This document shows, piece by piece, positions 22,213 through 33,350 of a DNA stretch of 64,000 nucleotides (position 1 is its first letter; each line of letters starts with the position of its first letter). The notes beneath the pieces are model-generated. The model saw nothing but the letters and a program-made list of their open reading frames with translations, ran no database searches and was not told where the DNA came from. The translations under genes and the position numbers were made by a program. Source of the stretch: Clarkia xantiana subsp. parviflora (taxonomy: Eukaryota; Streptophyta; Magnoliopsida; Myrtales; Onagraceae); NCBI GenBank assembly GCA_036873135.1, contig JAPTYO010000018.1, forward strand, positions 10,841,503 to 10,905,502, read 5' to 3'.

Positions 22213-24040
22213 AATCTCCGTTATCCATTTGTGATCTGATCATTGCTTTTGTTCATTTCGTTCCGCAAAGCATTGGAATTCTATTCTCAAATTCTTATAA
22301 TGTGTTATGTTCGACCATGTTACTATTAATCCAAGCTTATTTTAAACTTTTATCTTTTAAGAGTAGACCGTACTCTAAATAAATACTTCTTTAATGCGCA
22401 AATTAATGCTACTTTATGATAAGGTTTAACCCGTATCATTTCTTAGCTTTTATGGTAACGCGTTAACTGATCTTATTAGAACATAGTGTTACGTTAATAT
22501 GAATCAACTCAATTTCATCCCGCATGAACAATTAATGTTGAATCCTAACATAATGTAATTTTAAACTATGTTTGTCGAAGTATTTAATGATATGATTGCT
22601 TAGCCAAACTTTTCGCTCAAGGCTTATAATGGGATAGTCGTTTTACTGACTACTTCCCTTCGTTTGTTAACTCATCTAGAGACTTATCCACATCATGGGC
22701 TATGCATTTAAGCTCTCGCTTTAATGCCATAGTTGACGTCTTACTAGATCGTAGTAGCATTAAAGCATACTTCTAACTATAGTAGTCATCATTTAGTTAT
22801 TTTCAAAGGATTATAAACGAAAATTCAGCATTCATTCATTAAAACACTTCATTATTAAATTTGTACTTCAAAACGATGTGTTCCGTCTGTCGAGGCACAC
22901 GCGCGTACGGGCGCATAAAACCAGTTTTATCCCGTGGTTTAAATCGTTTCGTTTCCAAATTTAATTTAATCGGTTTTGAACATGTTTAATTATTAAGCAA
23001 ATAATCATTTTAAATGGAGTACTAACAAATAAGAATTACTAAATCTTTCGATCTAGCTACGCAATCGATGGGTATGTTCAGTTCAGTTGTACCGACTGAG
23101 ATGACGGAGTATGTAAGTCGTTTCGTTTTATTCGTCCACCTTTACCTGGTCGAAATTTTGGTCTTAACACGTAGGTTTGTATTTTTCGTTTCGGATCGCT
23201 CTCGTTCAACCAAGATGTTAAATTGATTAAGCAAATTGAGCTTCAAATCGAGCAACAATTACTTTATTCAATAACTCTGAATCTCAAAATAACCAAAATT
23301 TTAGAAACGAACAACGAACGATAAATGAAAATGGTATAGTTCTTGATCTGAAGTTTGCATATTTGATCCAAATGATTTGTGTCCGTATAAAAAATTTTAC
23401 AGCTTCATACACATGACCTATGAGGCGTATTTGAGACGCACACTATCAACGGGCATTAACCCACCAGATTATCGTATAAGACTTATTCGGTCCAGTTCTC
23501 TTCTTGCTATGCGGATCATGGTTCACTTCTTTTGAAATCACTATGGTGAGCAGATAAGGTTTCCCTTTCACTGTTGTGGTTACTATATTTGATTAGGCTC
23601 AAGGTTATTGAGTCCCATCAATATCAGACAACCATATACATTCTTTCCATGTGGACCTTCCATTATGAAGACCCGATGCGGGTTTTACGCCGACATCCAT
23701 GGAAGGAGAGAAGATCATCTCATTCAACCGAAACATTTCTAGCGTTTGCATCCTTGCTTCCACCGAGGCGGATGCGAATGAATACTAAGCTATAACATTG
23801 TCTTGTTTCAGTTGAAGTATTCATTAACCCCTTTTTACCAAGGTCGAATGTATCACCATTTATGCGTTCAGATAAACAAAAAACCTACTCCAATTCTTGG
23901 GGAAACAAATTATAACATTCATTTCTCATTGTCAAAATCATACAGATTACTATATTCATCCGTAGTTGTCCTCTCCACTTTTCAGAATCATAGTGGAGTG
24001 TTCAACAAACACTCCAATTTTATTCATCATAATTAATACC
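22213..24040. other. Non-coding block replacing integrase and protease (B)
   Basis: No ORF or known domain recognised. It is clearly similar to 62835-64000 in copia H, including shared words GAGTAGACCGTACTCT, GCGCAAATTAATG/CCGCAAATTAATG and GGAACATAGTGTTAC-like. The block starts at the same point of the linker in both copies. Confidence 0.7.
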
Positions 24041-24902
24041 ATCAAGATTGTGAGTAATATCGAATCACACTAATTGAGCCAACTCTCACATTGATGATTA
24101 TGCAAATCAGGAATACAGTAACATTTTGACAGAATTGCAAACATATGATTATCTATTAAGATGGAACACAATAAATAGTGATCCCTCAGTCATCTAGACC
24201 GAACCGACTGCCAGTAAACAGAGGTAAGGGGGTCCGTGAAAGAGTTCAGACTACCGTCGTGTTCAATCTAATAGATCAGTCTTTTAAAAACGATTATTAT
24301 ATTGCAAATTACCGTAACGGGAATTTTCAAATAAGCATACCCGATCTTGCCTTTCCCAAGGCCCTTTTGATTTTGAAAAATTATCCGATAATTTACGCAT
24401 GCATAACACTATATCACACCATAAACATCGAACAAACCAAACAACATGCTTACGCGTCATGCGTCTAATGTTCCTAGCATACATAATTCTACGTAAAGTA
24501 AATTATCACATGCTTTTAGTCCTGAACATTCTAGCATACGTGTCAAAACATGCAAATTCCGCACACATCATGCATAATAGGCGACTGGAATTTTCAGTTT
24601 TGAAAACGTTTTTAAAATATTAGCTGCTGTTTTGCAATTCATGCTTACAATCAATCATGCGAAATTTCTAGACATATATTATAGGCACTTTCAATCAGCA
24701 TAGCATGTCTATCCTATTGCGCAAACCATATATTTAATTCCCAGAGCTCAATGCTCGCAATATTTTTCCAGCTAGCTTGACGAAGTCAAGACGACATTTC
24801 TAATATATGTTGCAGAAAGTAAACAATTGCAATTCAGCCCACTAATTTAATCCAGTCCAAAAAACATGCATATCTGAGATCCATCCCCATAATCGTAACT
24901 AC
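24041..24902 (-). other. Copia B leader with gag trace
   Basis: 24118-24900 matches the copia C leader (44990-45760): the CCTCAGTCATCTA, AATAGATCAGTCT, CCTTTCCCAAGGCCCTTTT blocks. No primer site follows; the leader is cut by the copia A LTR. ACTAC (24898-24902) may be the left target duplication of A. Confidence 0.65.
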
Positions 24903-25465
24903 TGTTGGATTATGGGGACGTAATACTACGGAATGCTAAACGTGTACTAGCAAGAAATCTAATCTACGCAGCGGAATCAGTACACATACCTTTTAGCTTT
25001 CCTGCCCAAGAACGAAGCGGAGGGAGTTCTGATCCTCTGGTCGGAAACACGTGCAAGTTCATTGTTAGAAGAAGTCCCACGCGATGTACCTCCACAACAA
25101 GACCTCTGATCGATTCTTCAACAGAGATGGAACCTCAGACCAGATGTGATGGTGCCGAATTTTAGACTAAGGGAAACAAGTGTTCTCAATGGAGATCCTT
25201 GTTATTATGAATGAGTGAATAAACCCTTAGCAGACACCCCTATATATAGTATTGGTGGAGTTTCCAAAAGGCAACTCCAACCAATGTGGTATAAAGGGGG
25301 CGGCCGAACTATGCATGTTAAGGGGGAGGCCCATTTTGGGCCTCCCTTGTCAATTACTAATTGGGTTTGGCCCAATTAGCCCAAATTGACAATTACCTAA
25401 TTAACTTAGGTAATTCCCTTAGTTAACGGGCTCCTATTACGGCGCCACGTCACCATATGCTAACA
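24903..25465 (-). repeat. Copia A 3' LTR, L4 (563 bp)
   Basis: Starts TGTTGGATTATGGGG and ends CATATGCTAACA. A minus-strand CTATATATAG is near 25241-25250. Followed by the polypurine tract, so it is a 3' LTR. Confidence 0.88.
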
Positions 25466-26599
25466 GCTCCCACTCGCCGGAATGGGAGGGTGTTCGTTAA
25501 TCTATACGGTTACGCAATAGTATCAACATCTCAGTCTTCAGTCTTCGTCTCCATCTCCGAATAGTTCATACGAGGCTTGCAGTGCGATCGGCGGATACGA
25601 CGGGCATCGTGCTACTCATCTGTTAGGAGTATTGTAGCGCCCACAGAACGTTGATTCCCTTTCATGAACCAAACCTGTTTAAAATAAATTATGTACCGCA
25701 CTGTATCCTTGGTCAACTGTTAATTCTCCAATTGCCCAGTTTTCCACAAAGGAATACTTCTCCAGGGCATTCGTACAACTGTTCACAACCTTCAACTAAT
25801 ATCCGGTTGGCGGCCACCTAGTGAACACGAGATTCGGTGATTAAAGGTGAACTTTACCATCCCCATCGCTTATACCCTTAGTCTGACTCAACCCATTTCC
25901 AAGACGTGGTCACTTGGCTGTTTTCTTTGGCACTACGCTCGTACGCCAGGAAGCGAGCATTGAGCCAGACCTTAGGTATAAGTTCTGAGTCCGTGAGGAT
26001 ACTTTGGATGCCTCTTCATAAGGCATTCGAGATCAATCACACGCTCAAGGTAATGAAGTATGCGCTCTTTGAATCACAAGGATTCTAGCTAGCACAATCG
26101 AGCATGACCCCGTGGTCGTACGTGGCACGCACAGTATGAAGCACGCGTCGATAGCACACCTGGTAAAGCCAGGGATGGGATATGTCAATAATGCTATCGT
26201 GGAATCTCTCAGCTGGCCTTGAATGTGATATATAGTGATGGACAAAGGCCAACTCGACGATTTACAAAACGAAGATTAAGTCATGCTGTTAAGCGTGACA
26301 ATGCTATCGTTTTGTTTAATCTGGTTTATCCCCCTGGTTCTTAGCCAATCTTGTTATGGTAGAGGTCCCTCTCTCCTTACAAGATGACCGTGCCTGTGTG
26401 ACGAGGCAAAGTTCACATTCGACATAATTTTGGTGGAAGAATTTTACTTCTTCCTACGACTTAGTTTATAGACCGTAAAATCCGATGTTGTTAATCATTA
26501 TGACGTTGATAAATCATAAACTCAAATTGAAATTCTATTATTCAATTGACATATCATTTCAAATGTCAAAACGTTATCACCTTTTACAAGCCACACAGT
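25466..26599 (-). other. Copia A polypurine tract and 3' untranslated region
   Basis: GCTCCCACTC at 25466-25475 gives the tract GAGTGGGAGC. The following 1.1 kb holds the same blocks as in B, H and C (TACTCATCTGTTAGGAGT, ATCCGGTTGG). Hairpin: outer arms 26149-26156 and 26192-26199, inner arms 26159-26163 and 26169-26173. Confidence 0.75.
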
Positions 26600-28105
26600 T
26601 TAAGCCCTATGTAATCCAAGCAGTTTTACGTGCTTTTCAAAAATCTCCCTACGTAACGGCTTAGTTAAAGGGTCTGCGACCATATTATCTGTAGGTAAGT
26701 ATTCTAAAGCGATTATGCTGTCTTCCAGAACAGATTTAGCATAATTGTATTTCACATCAATGTGCTTTGTCCTACTATGGTACTTTGGATTCTTAACTGC
26801 CGTAATTGCCGCCTGACTGTCGGAGTACACCTTCACAGGTTTACTCTTCTTGTCGGTGCCAATTAATGCAGTAAGAAGCCTTTTCAGCCAGACTGCTCCT
26901 TGTGCGTTTTTGGAGAGGGCAACGAATTCCGATTCCATAGTTGAGAGCGTGAAACACGATTGGTTCTTGCTTACCCATGATATGGCAGCATTAGCAAGGA
27001 GGAAAACTCCTCCTGTGGTGGACTTACGATCATCCGGATCGCCACCGTGGTCGGCGTCACTATAACCGGTCAATTCGAGTCGATCTCCCTCATAGCACAG
27101 AACGTAGTCGGCAGTACCTTTCAGATATCTGATAATTCGTTTTACGACCTTTAGATGTTGATAACTAGGATCTGATTGGAATCTTGCTACTAGGCCCACA
27201 GCGTAACAGATGTCTGGCCGAGTACAGAGCATGGCGTACACTAAACTGCCTACCATGCTCAGATACTCTGCATTCTTCATCTGTTCGCGCTCCTGCTTGT
27301 TTTTCGGGCCATCACGCTTCGATAGCGCGCACCCTAACACAACCGGCGTATCCATGGGTTTAGCATCCAGCATTTAGAATCTTTTCAACGGTTTGTTGAT
27401 ATATGATTCCTGAGTTAGACATAATCTCCGGGTGGCACGATCTCAGGCAATTTTGATGCCTAAGATGTACGTGGCCTCTCCCATGTCTTTCATCTCGAAT
27501 GTTGATGCTAACCAGGACTTTGATTTATTCATAAAACTCATGTCGTTCGCAGCAATGAGTATCTCATCCACGTATAGTGTTATGATGATATACTTAGACC
27601 CGGAGGTCTAGTTGTATACGCAGGGATCCTCGTGAAGATTCACGAATCCGTATCCGACGATTTCCTCGTGGAATATGCGATAACATTGCCGAGATGATTT
27701 TTTAAGGCCGTATATAGATCTTTGGAGTTTGCAAACTTTACGTTCTTTGCCAGGAGTAATGAAACCCTCCGGCTGCTCCATATAGATCTCTTCCTCCAGG
27801 TTTCCATGGAGGAATGCGGTCTTAACATCCATTTGATGTAGCTCTAGATCAAGACTAGCAACTAGGGAAAGGATGGCCCTTACTGTTGTGTAACGCACAG
27901 TTGGTGAGTATGTTTCATCAATGTCCACTCCGTGGATTTGGGTATATCCTTTCACAACTAGTCGAGCTTTGTATCGCTCGACTTCTCCATCAGCAGTGAG
28001 TTTGAGTTTTAATACCCACTTAGCTCCTATTGCTCTGCGGTTCGCAGGCAAATCAACTAATGACCAAACCGAATTAGCTTTCATTGAGGCGATTTCATCT
28101 TCCAT
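26600..28105 (-). pseudogene. Copia RT and RNase H (A)
   Basis: RT starts near 28105 (EDEIASMKANSVWSLV) and is open to 27608; RNase H is open from 27373 to 26600. Between them stops lie near 27608, 27450 and 27375. RNase H shows SDADHGGDPDDRKSTTGG, ESEFVALSKNA and VYSDSQAAI, ending GLHRA. In RT the catalytic tetrad reads YVDE instead of YVDD (near 27570), losing a metal-binding Asp. The neighbouring linker follows upstream. Confidence 0.87.
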
Positions 28106-28524
28106 TGCTTTTCTCCATTCCTTTGCTTATGGTCCTTCCAACGCTTGTTTAACCGTTACTGGTTCATCAACAGATGTGAGAGTGAATATTTCGCCTCTCT
28201 CAATGGGATACCTTTTAGGGGAAGTGCGTTGCCTTTGACTGCGTCTAGGCTCACCTATCCCATTTTGAGTTTGACCCATACTCCCACTTTGAATAATGCT
28301 TCTTATCGGGGCACTACTCCCACTGGGAATGTTGGCATTACAAGAACTTTGAGCAACAACTTTCCTAGGATGACCCCTTCGTCTCGGAATTTCACCTTCG
28401 AGATTAGTTCTTTGATCGCTAGGATCTGGAACTGGAGCGATCATCCAATTCCCACTTGAAATAATGGGAATTGATGGTAGTTGTGTGTTATGAATGTCAG
28501 GTTCTACTTGATTCGCATTCCCAG
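28106..28524 (-). pseudogene. Copia linker upstream of RT (A), right part
   Basis: Open over 105 codons (28444-28127) with RRRGHPRKVV and RRSQRQRTSPKRYPIERG, basic blocks between integrase and RT that also appear in G and H. T3 interrupts it at 28525; the CCCAG at 28520-28524 is the left target duplication. Confidence 0.75.
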
Positions 28525-29221
28525 TGTTGGATCACGGTGGAACTCCGGTACGGACTCGAACGGCAATCCTAGCTCCTTTGCTCCACGTAATCCTGCAAGA
28601 GGGGATAGACCGGGCGGTGACCCAGAATCCCTCTCCGATGCTTAAATGAGTATTTCGTATGACTGGCAAGTAATAATCTCAGAGTGTATTCAACTCAGCG
28701 TAAGTCTTTCTGAGGTGATCTCCTGCCATTTTATAGGCAAAGAGATGCCTCAGGTACCTGGCGAACCGTTAGGGGTGGTTAGCCCGTATCCCGCATATCT
28801 CGGACGTGATCTCGCGTATCTCAGCCATGCCCCGCGTATCTCGGCCACGCTCCGTGTATCTTAACCACGTTCCGCGTATTTCGGCCACGCCCCGCATATC
28901 TTGGCATTATCCTCTGATAACGAGTCCCGACTCCCGTCGGGGACTCCAGAGTTATCTCGTTGTGTCACCGCTCGGGGCCCCTCGTCATCGTGACAGGGCC
29001 AATCATTCTCAGGGATTCATCATCGGGACCTACTTAAAGGCTTCTCATCGGGAGCTTCCAGCTCCACTGTCGGGACCGACTCTGTCGGGATCTTGTCTCA
29101 TCGGGACTCCCTTCGTCGGGACCCTTCTCCTAGGTCATCTTGACCTTCATTTTGGGCCTGGTGGGCCTGTTTGCCGTTTCCTCGCCGTTAAAGGGCCTGA
29201 CGGCTGTAGTCGGACCCATCA
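28525..29221 (-). repeat. T3 3' LTR (697 bp)
   Basis: TGTTGGATCACGG to CCCATCA on the plus strand. Minus-strand TATAAAAT at 28728-28735. A run of degenerate 18-19 bp units (CGTATCTCGGCCACGC type) covers 28789-28900. Confidence 0.95.
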
Positions 29222-29236
29222 TTTGCCCCCAAGACA
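29222..29236 (-). other. T3 polypurine tract
   Basis: Minus strand TTGGGGGCAAA immediately before the LTR start TGATGGG; plus-strand DNA priming site. Confidence 0.8.
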
Positions 29237-29604
29237 TGAGGGACTTTTAGTTCGTCGTGTCTTCTAACTCCCGATCTTCCAATACTAGAGTCGGGGATCT
29301 TTTCCTTGGTTCAATTATTCAGTTTCAGTCTTCTCCTCTACGTTTCCTCAGGGTTTTGTAGATAACTGTTATATCCCAAGGGTCTCCTCGGTTTCCCAGT
29401 GCATTAAATGCAGTAGATAATGGAGTGACGTTTTCGGCCCACGTGCCTGATTTTTCGCGCCTGTCCTTTTCTGAAAAGTGCTTTTCAGGCCGTTTCATCA
29501 TCACGCCCGTTGTCCTTCTGCACGTTTCATCTCAATGGTCCAGATTAAGACTCTTCGACTTCGACGACTCGGATCGAAGTGTCCTTTCAACCATCTTCTT
29601 CGAC

Positions 29605-29611
29605 TATAAAA
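29605..29611 (+). promoter_or_regulatory. TATA box of the T3 antisense ORF
   Basis: TATAAAA 158 bp upstream of the ATG at 29763, followed by CCCTAGCC. Upstream sequence (29440-29600) resembles the matching T2 region. Confidence 0.55.
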
Positions 29612-29762
29612 CCCTAGCCATGGTCACAATTTAACTTTTACCGTCTTCGAATTCTCAAAAGCTCACTGCGATTCCAAGCTCTGTGATTTCGAAGGTCTTT
29701 GGAGTTTTCCCGATCATCTTTCCGGCGACGTTTCGCTCATCTCCTTCAACCTCTACTTCATC

Positions 29763-32471
29763 ATGTCTGGTAAGGAATTCCTCTTCGTTGCTTGTTCGTC
29801 TTTTCCTTTCTAATTTTCCAAGAGTCCCACTGTATTTTCTTGCCCTGGTTGCTTTTCAGACAGCGGTTCCAGCTCTGAGGGGAGAAAACCCTTTAATTTT
29901 GATTATGCTCCAAATGAGATTTCCAACACTGCCTATGATGCAGCTCTCCGAGAGGGTTGCATCACTATCACCTGGGAACCTCGTTTCCCGTATCCCCGGC
30001 ATCGTCCCTCGAGTAACCCTGAGGTTACTCGTCCCTAGAAAGGGGAGGTATTTGTCTCTACGGGACAAATATCAGCGGGGATCAGGTTCCCCTTTTGTGG
30101 TAATCTGGTCGAGTTGTGCCATCATTACAGAACACACCCCACTACCTTTTCCCCCCATGCCATCCGCCTCTGGAACGCCTTTCAAGTCCTCTGTCTCCGA
30201 CAGAAGTGGGTCTATAGCCTCCAACTCTTCAGAACCTTTTATGGGATGAAGTGCAATGAGGCGGGGGTTTGCGCCTTCTACCCCCGGATGCCCAAGTGGA
30301 GTAAGCAGCAGCTTGCCCGGTACGGTTGGACCAGTGACACCTGGAAGGTGGTCAAGGGTCGGGGACTCTTGATTGATACAGGGTCTGACAACAGTAGCTG
30401 GAAGAAGAGCTACTTCTTTATCCGTCACTCCTCAATTCCCTGACCTCGTTGGGAGGTGGCAGCGGACCCTCCGCCTGCTTTCCACACTTATGCTGATGAG
30501 GATTTCGAGACTCTCCAACTTATCCAGCTCTATCGGTGGGAGGAGTCTTACACTCCTCTCAACGCCAACTCACTCGTGGAGCGGGACCTGGTGCACGCCG
30601 GGATCCGACTCCTTGACATTGTTTCCGGGGGGCAGCTCATCGACGGCCCTTCCAATATGGTTCCTTGGGTAAACTTCTAATTCTTCTTTGTTTACTGTTT
30701 GCAGCCAAGAAGGTATCTGTGCTGACCGATCTGTTCCTTAAGTAGGGGGAGACCAATGCTGTCCGCCCCTCGCGGAAGAGGAAGTCCGCCAAGAAGGCTG
30801 CTGCTAGGTCGGGGTCTCCTTCAGCGGAGCAGCCCAAGCGGAAGCGGGTGGATCTGGACCAGCTCTTCGATGTCCAGAACGCTGAAGAAGGTAAACAACT
30901 TCGACTTGCTATTAAATCGTACAAGAGGATGGTCCCGTCAGATTTGATTTCCTCGACCAAGGAAGCCCGCATCGCTGACGTCAAAAGAATCCTTCGAGGC
31001 AAAACTCCCCGAGTCTTGAAGGCAGGCTACTATCATTATCGTGGGAAGGATCAATACGTCTCCCGACGTATCATTTGGTGTAAGAATCCCGATGAACTTC
31101 CTGACTACCTTTCTGAAGCTTCTCATCCTCCAGGTGCAGGTCGCTCGGGAGCTTCCTCGGGTGCTGCAGCTTCCGCAGACGCACCACCTTCAGCGGGGGT
31201 GCCTTCCTCAGCTGGAGAGAAGGCTCCAACTGGCGAACAGTTTCGTCAGGTGGAAACTTTGGACTCCTCCGAGGAGACTGACGGGGTTGACCCCCCTCAA
31301 CAGCGTCGGAAGGCGGGGCAATCCCCCTTGAAACCAACCCCTTCAAGGGCCGCCTCCTTCGTCTTCTCCGCAGCAGCGGCAGCTCTCGCCCATCCATGAC
31401 TTCTCTCCTTCCCCTGTTCGGGTCGAGACGGAGGCCTGCCCTTCCATTCCTCGTCCTCTTTCTCCTCTTGCTCTCGATGGGAACTTCTACAGGCCCTTTG
31501 ATTCTTCACAAGGGAATGCCCCCTGGACTCCTATCCAGACGCTTCAAGGAGTCCCGCTCACACAAGGGGAGCCGGATCGGGAGCTGGCCCTGCATCTGCT
31601 GGCAGGCTCGATCCTGCCTACTATGCGGCATCCGATTTACCTCAATCGGACGCATATGCAGCGGGATATCAGGGATATGGCTGTGCGCCGCATAGAGGTG
31701 AGACTTCGCTTCTTTCTTTTGATGATAAATCGGGTCGTCTGTTCATTAACACTTTTCCTTCTTATTGTAGGAGCTTGAGGACTACAACCGCCTCCTTGGG
31801 TACGTTATTGCCTATGATGAGTCCCGGGAGCGGGACCGAGGGGTCCGCGAGCAACTTCAGGCGGATCTCAAGGCCTCCCAGTCTCTGCGGGGGAAGCTTG
31901 TCAAAGAGCAGGCTGCCCTCAATCAGAAGATTCGGGACCTTCAGCAGCAGATCGCGGAAATTGAGGGGCTCTTGAGGCAAGAGCGGCAGGAGCGGGGGGC
32001 GATTATGGACAGGCTGACCCAGGAGAAGAAAGCTGCCGAGGACAAATTGGTCCTTGAGAAGAAGGCTTTGGAGGAGCTAATCGCGGGATTTCCTGCGCGG
32101 TTGGCCGAAGCGGAGGAAAAGGGCCGGGAGGACTATCGGAGGTCGGAGGGCTTCCAAGCTGATGCCATGAAGTTCTTTGGCGCAGAGGTGGAGAACACTC
32201 TCTTCAACGTGGTTGAGGAGCTCCACCTGGAGTATGGCGACGCCATCAACTTTGACAAGTCTCCTTCCCTCGCTCCTTTTGCGAAGAAGTATTTTGCTCT
32301 TTCCGAGGAGAGTGATGGGGGGAGTACTCCCGTAATTGTCGAAGACGCTTCTGAACTTCCAAGTGCGGACGCCCCGATAGCCAATCCTCCCGAAGCCAAT
32401 CCTGTGGATCCCTCTGCTACCGACTCCGCGGACCCAGCTGCTGCCAATGCTGCCGACAAGGACCAAGCTTG
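29763..32471 (+). pseudogene. Tat additional ORF (putative gypsy-type transposon domain), antisense to pol, with three stops
   Basis: Same gene plan as in T1 and T2. Exon 1 29763-29769, intron 29770-29859, exon 2 from 29860, second intron candidate about 30669-30705, exon 3 from 30706, last intron 31698-31770, exon 4 31771-32471. Exon 2 has the RLWNAFQVLCLRQKW and YGMKCNEAGVC blocks; exon 4 is a long coiled coil (DRGVREQLQADLKAS onward) followed by an acidic Pro-rich tail ending DKDQA. In-frame stops: TAG 30036-30038, TGA 30441-30443 and TAG near 30743. Another frame break follows about 31397. Role unknown; possible virion or RNA-binding factor is speculation. Confidence 0.8.
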
Positions 32472-32599
32472 AATATTTACTTTTAGAGTCCTTATATCTT
32501 CTTTTCTTTTGTCATCGTCGGGCCTTTGAGCCCTTATTAATATCAGACTTCTTTAGTTCCGATTCTTTCGTTGCACTTCTCCGAGTGACTTTACTATAT

Positions 32600-33350
32600 G
32601 CGCTTAGGTCGAAACTTCGACACTTAAGACATTCTCGTACGTCCTTCCTGACGATTTTATCTCGCGCGCCCCTCAAGGCGACTTAATATCGTGCACCATT
32701 GAAGGCGACTTTACATCGTGCACCACTTAAGGCGACTTGATTATTACTTAGGATAAACCTAAAGATCGTGCACCACTCAAGGCGACTTTTACATCGTGCA
32801 CCACTTAAGGCGACTTTTTGCTACTTAAAATAAATCTAAGGATCGTGCACCACTTAAGGCGACTTAGTCCCGCGCATCACTTAAGACGACTTAATTATTA
32901 CTTAGAGTAAATCTAAGAATCACGCATCACTTAAGATGACTTAATATCGTGCACCACTCAAGGCGACTTTACATCGTGCACCACTTAAGGCGACTTGATT
33001 ATTACTTAGGATAAACCTAAAGATCGTGCACCACTCAAGGCGATTTTACATCGTGCACCACTTAAGGCGACTTTTCGCTACTTAGAATAAATCTAAGGAT
33101 CGTGCACCACTTAAGGCGACTTTTCTCGTGCACCACTGAAGGCGACTTTTACACTTAGCATAAATCTAAGGACAACTCTTATTTGGAAGCAACCTCTTTA
33201 TTTATTGACGGCATAAGATTGGCTTACATCGAATTAAACGATAAACAGCATACACCACTTAAGGCGATTTTACATCGGGCACCACTTAAGCCGACTTTAT
33301 CGGGCACCACTTAAGGCGACTTTATCGGGCACCACTTAAGGCGACTTTCT
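32600..33350. repeat. T3 spacer: CACCACTTAAGGCGACTT tandem array with AATAAA hairpins
   Basis: Some 25 copies of a roughly 22-26 bp unit. Perfect inverted repeats CTTAGA-GTAAA-TCTAAG (32901-32917) and CTTAGA-ATAAA-TCTAAG (33081-33097) are interspersed; the second carries AATAAA on the antisense-ORF strand. The pol strand has AATAAATAAAG at about 33197-33208. Both ORFs end against this array. Confidence 0.85.

Larger units (their letters stand above)
18562..24902 (-). mobile_element. Ty1/copia element B, non-autonomous, 5' end displaced by copia A
   Basis: Minus strand. 3' LTR (18562-19140), polypurine tract, long 3' untranslated region, RNase H and RT remnants, integrase-RT linker, then a non-coding block of about 1.8 kb instead of integrase and protease, a trace of gag (NLDGINYDE near 24040), and leader to 24902. 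Its 5' LTR is not in view. Copia H has the same architecture. Confidence 0.8.
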
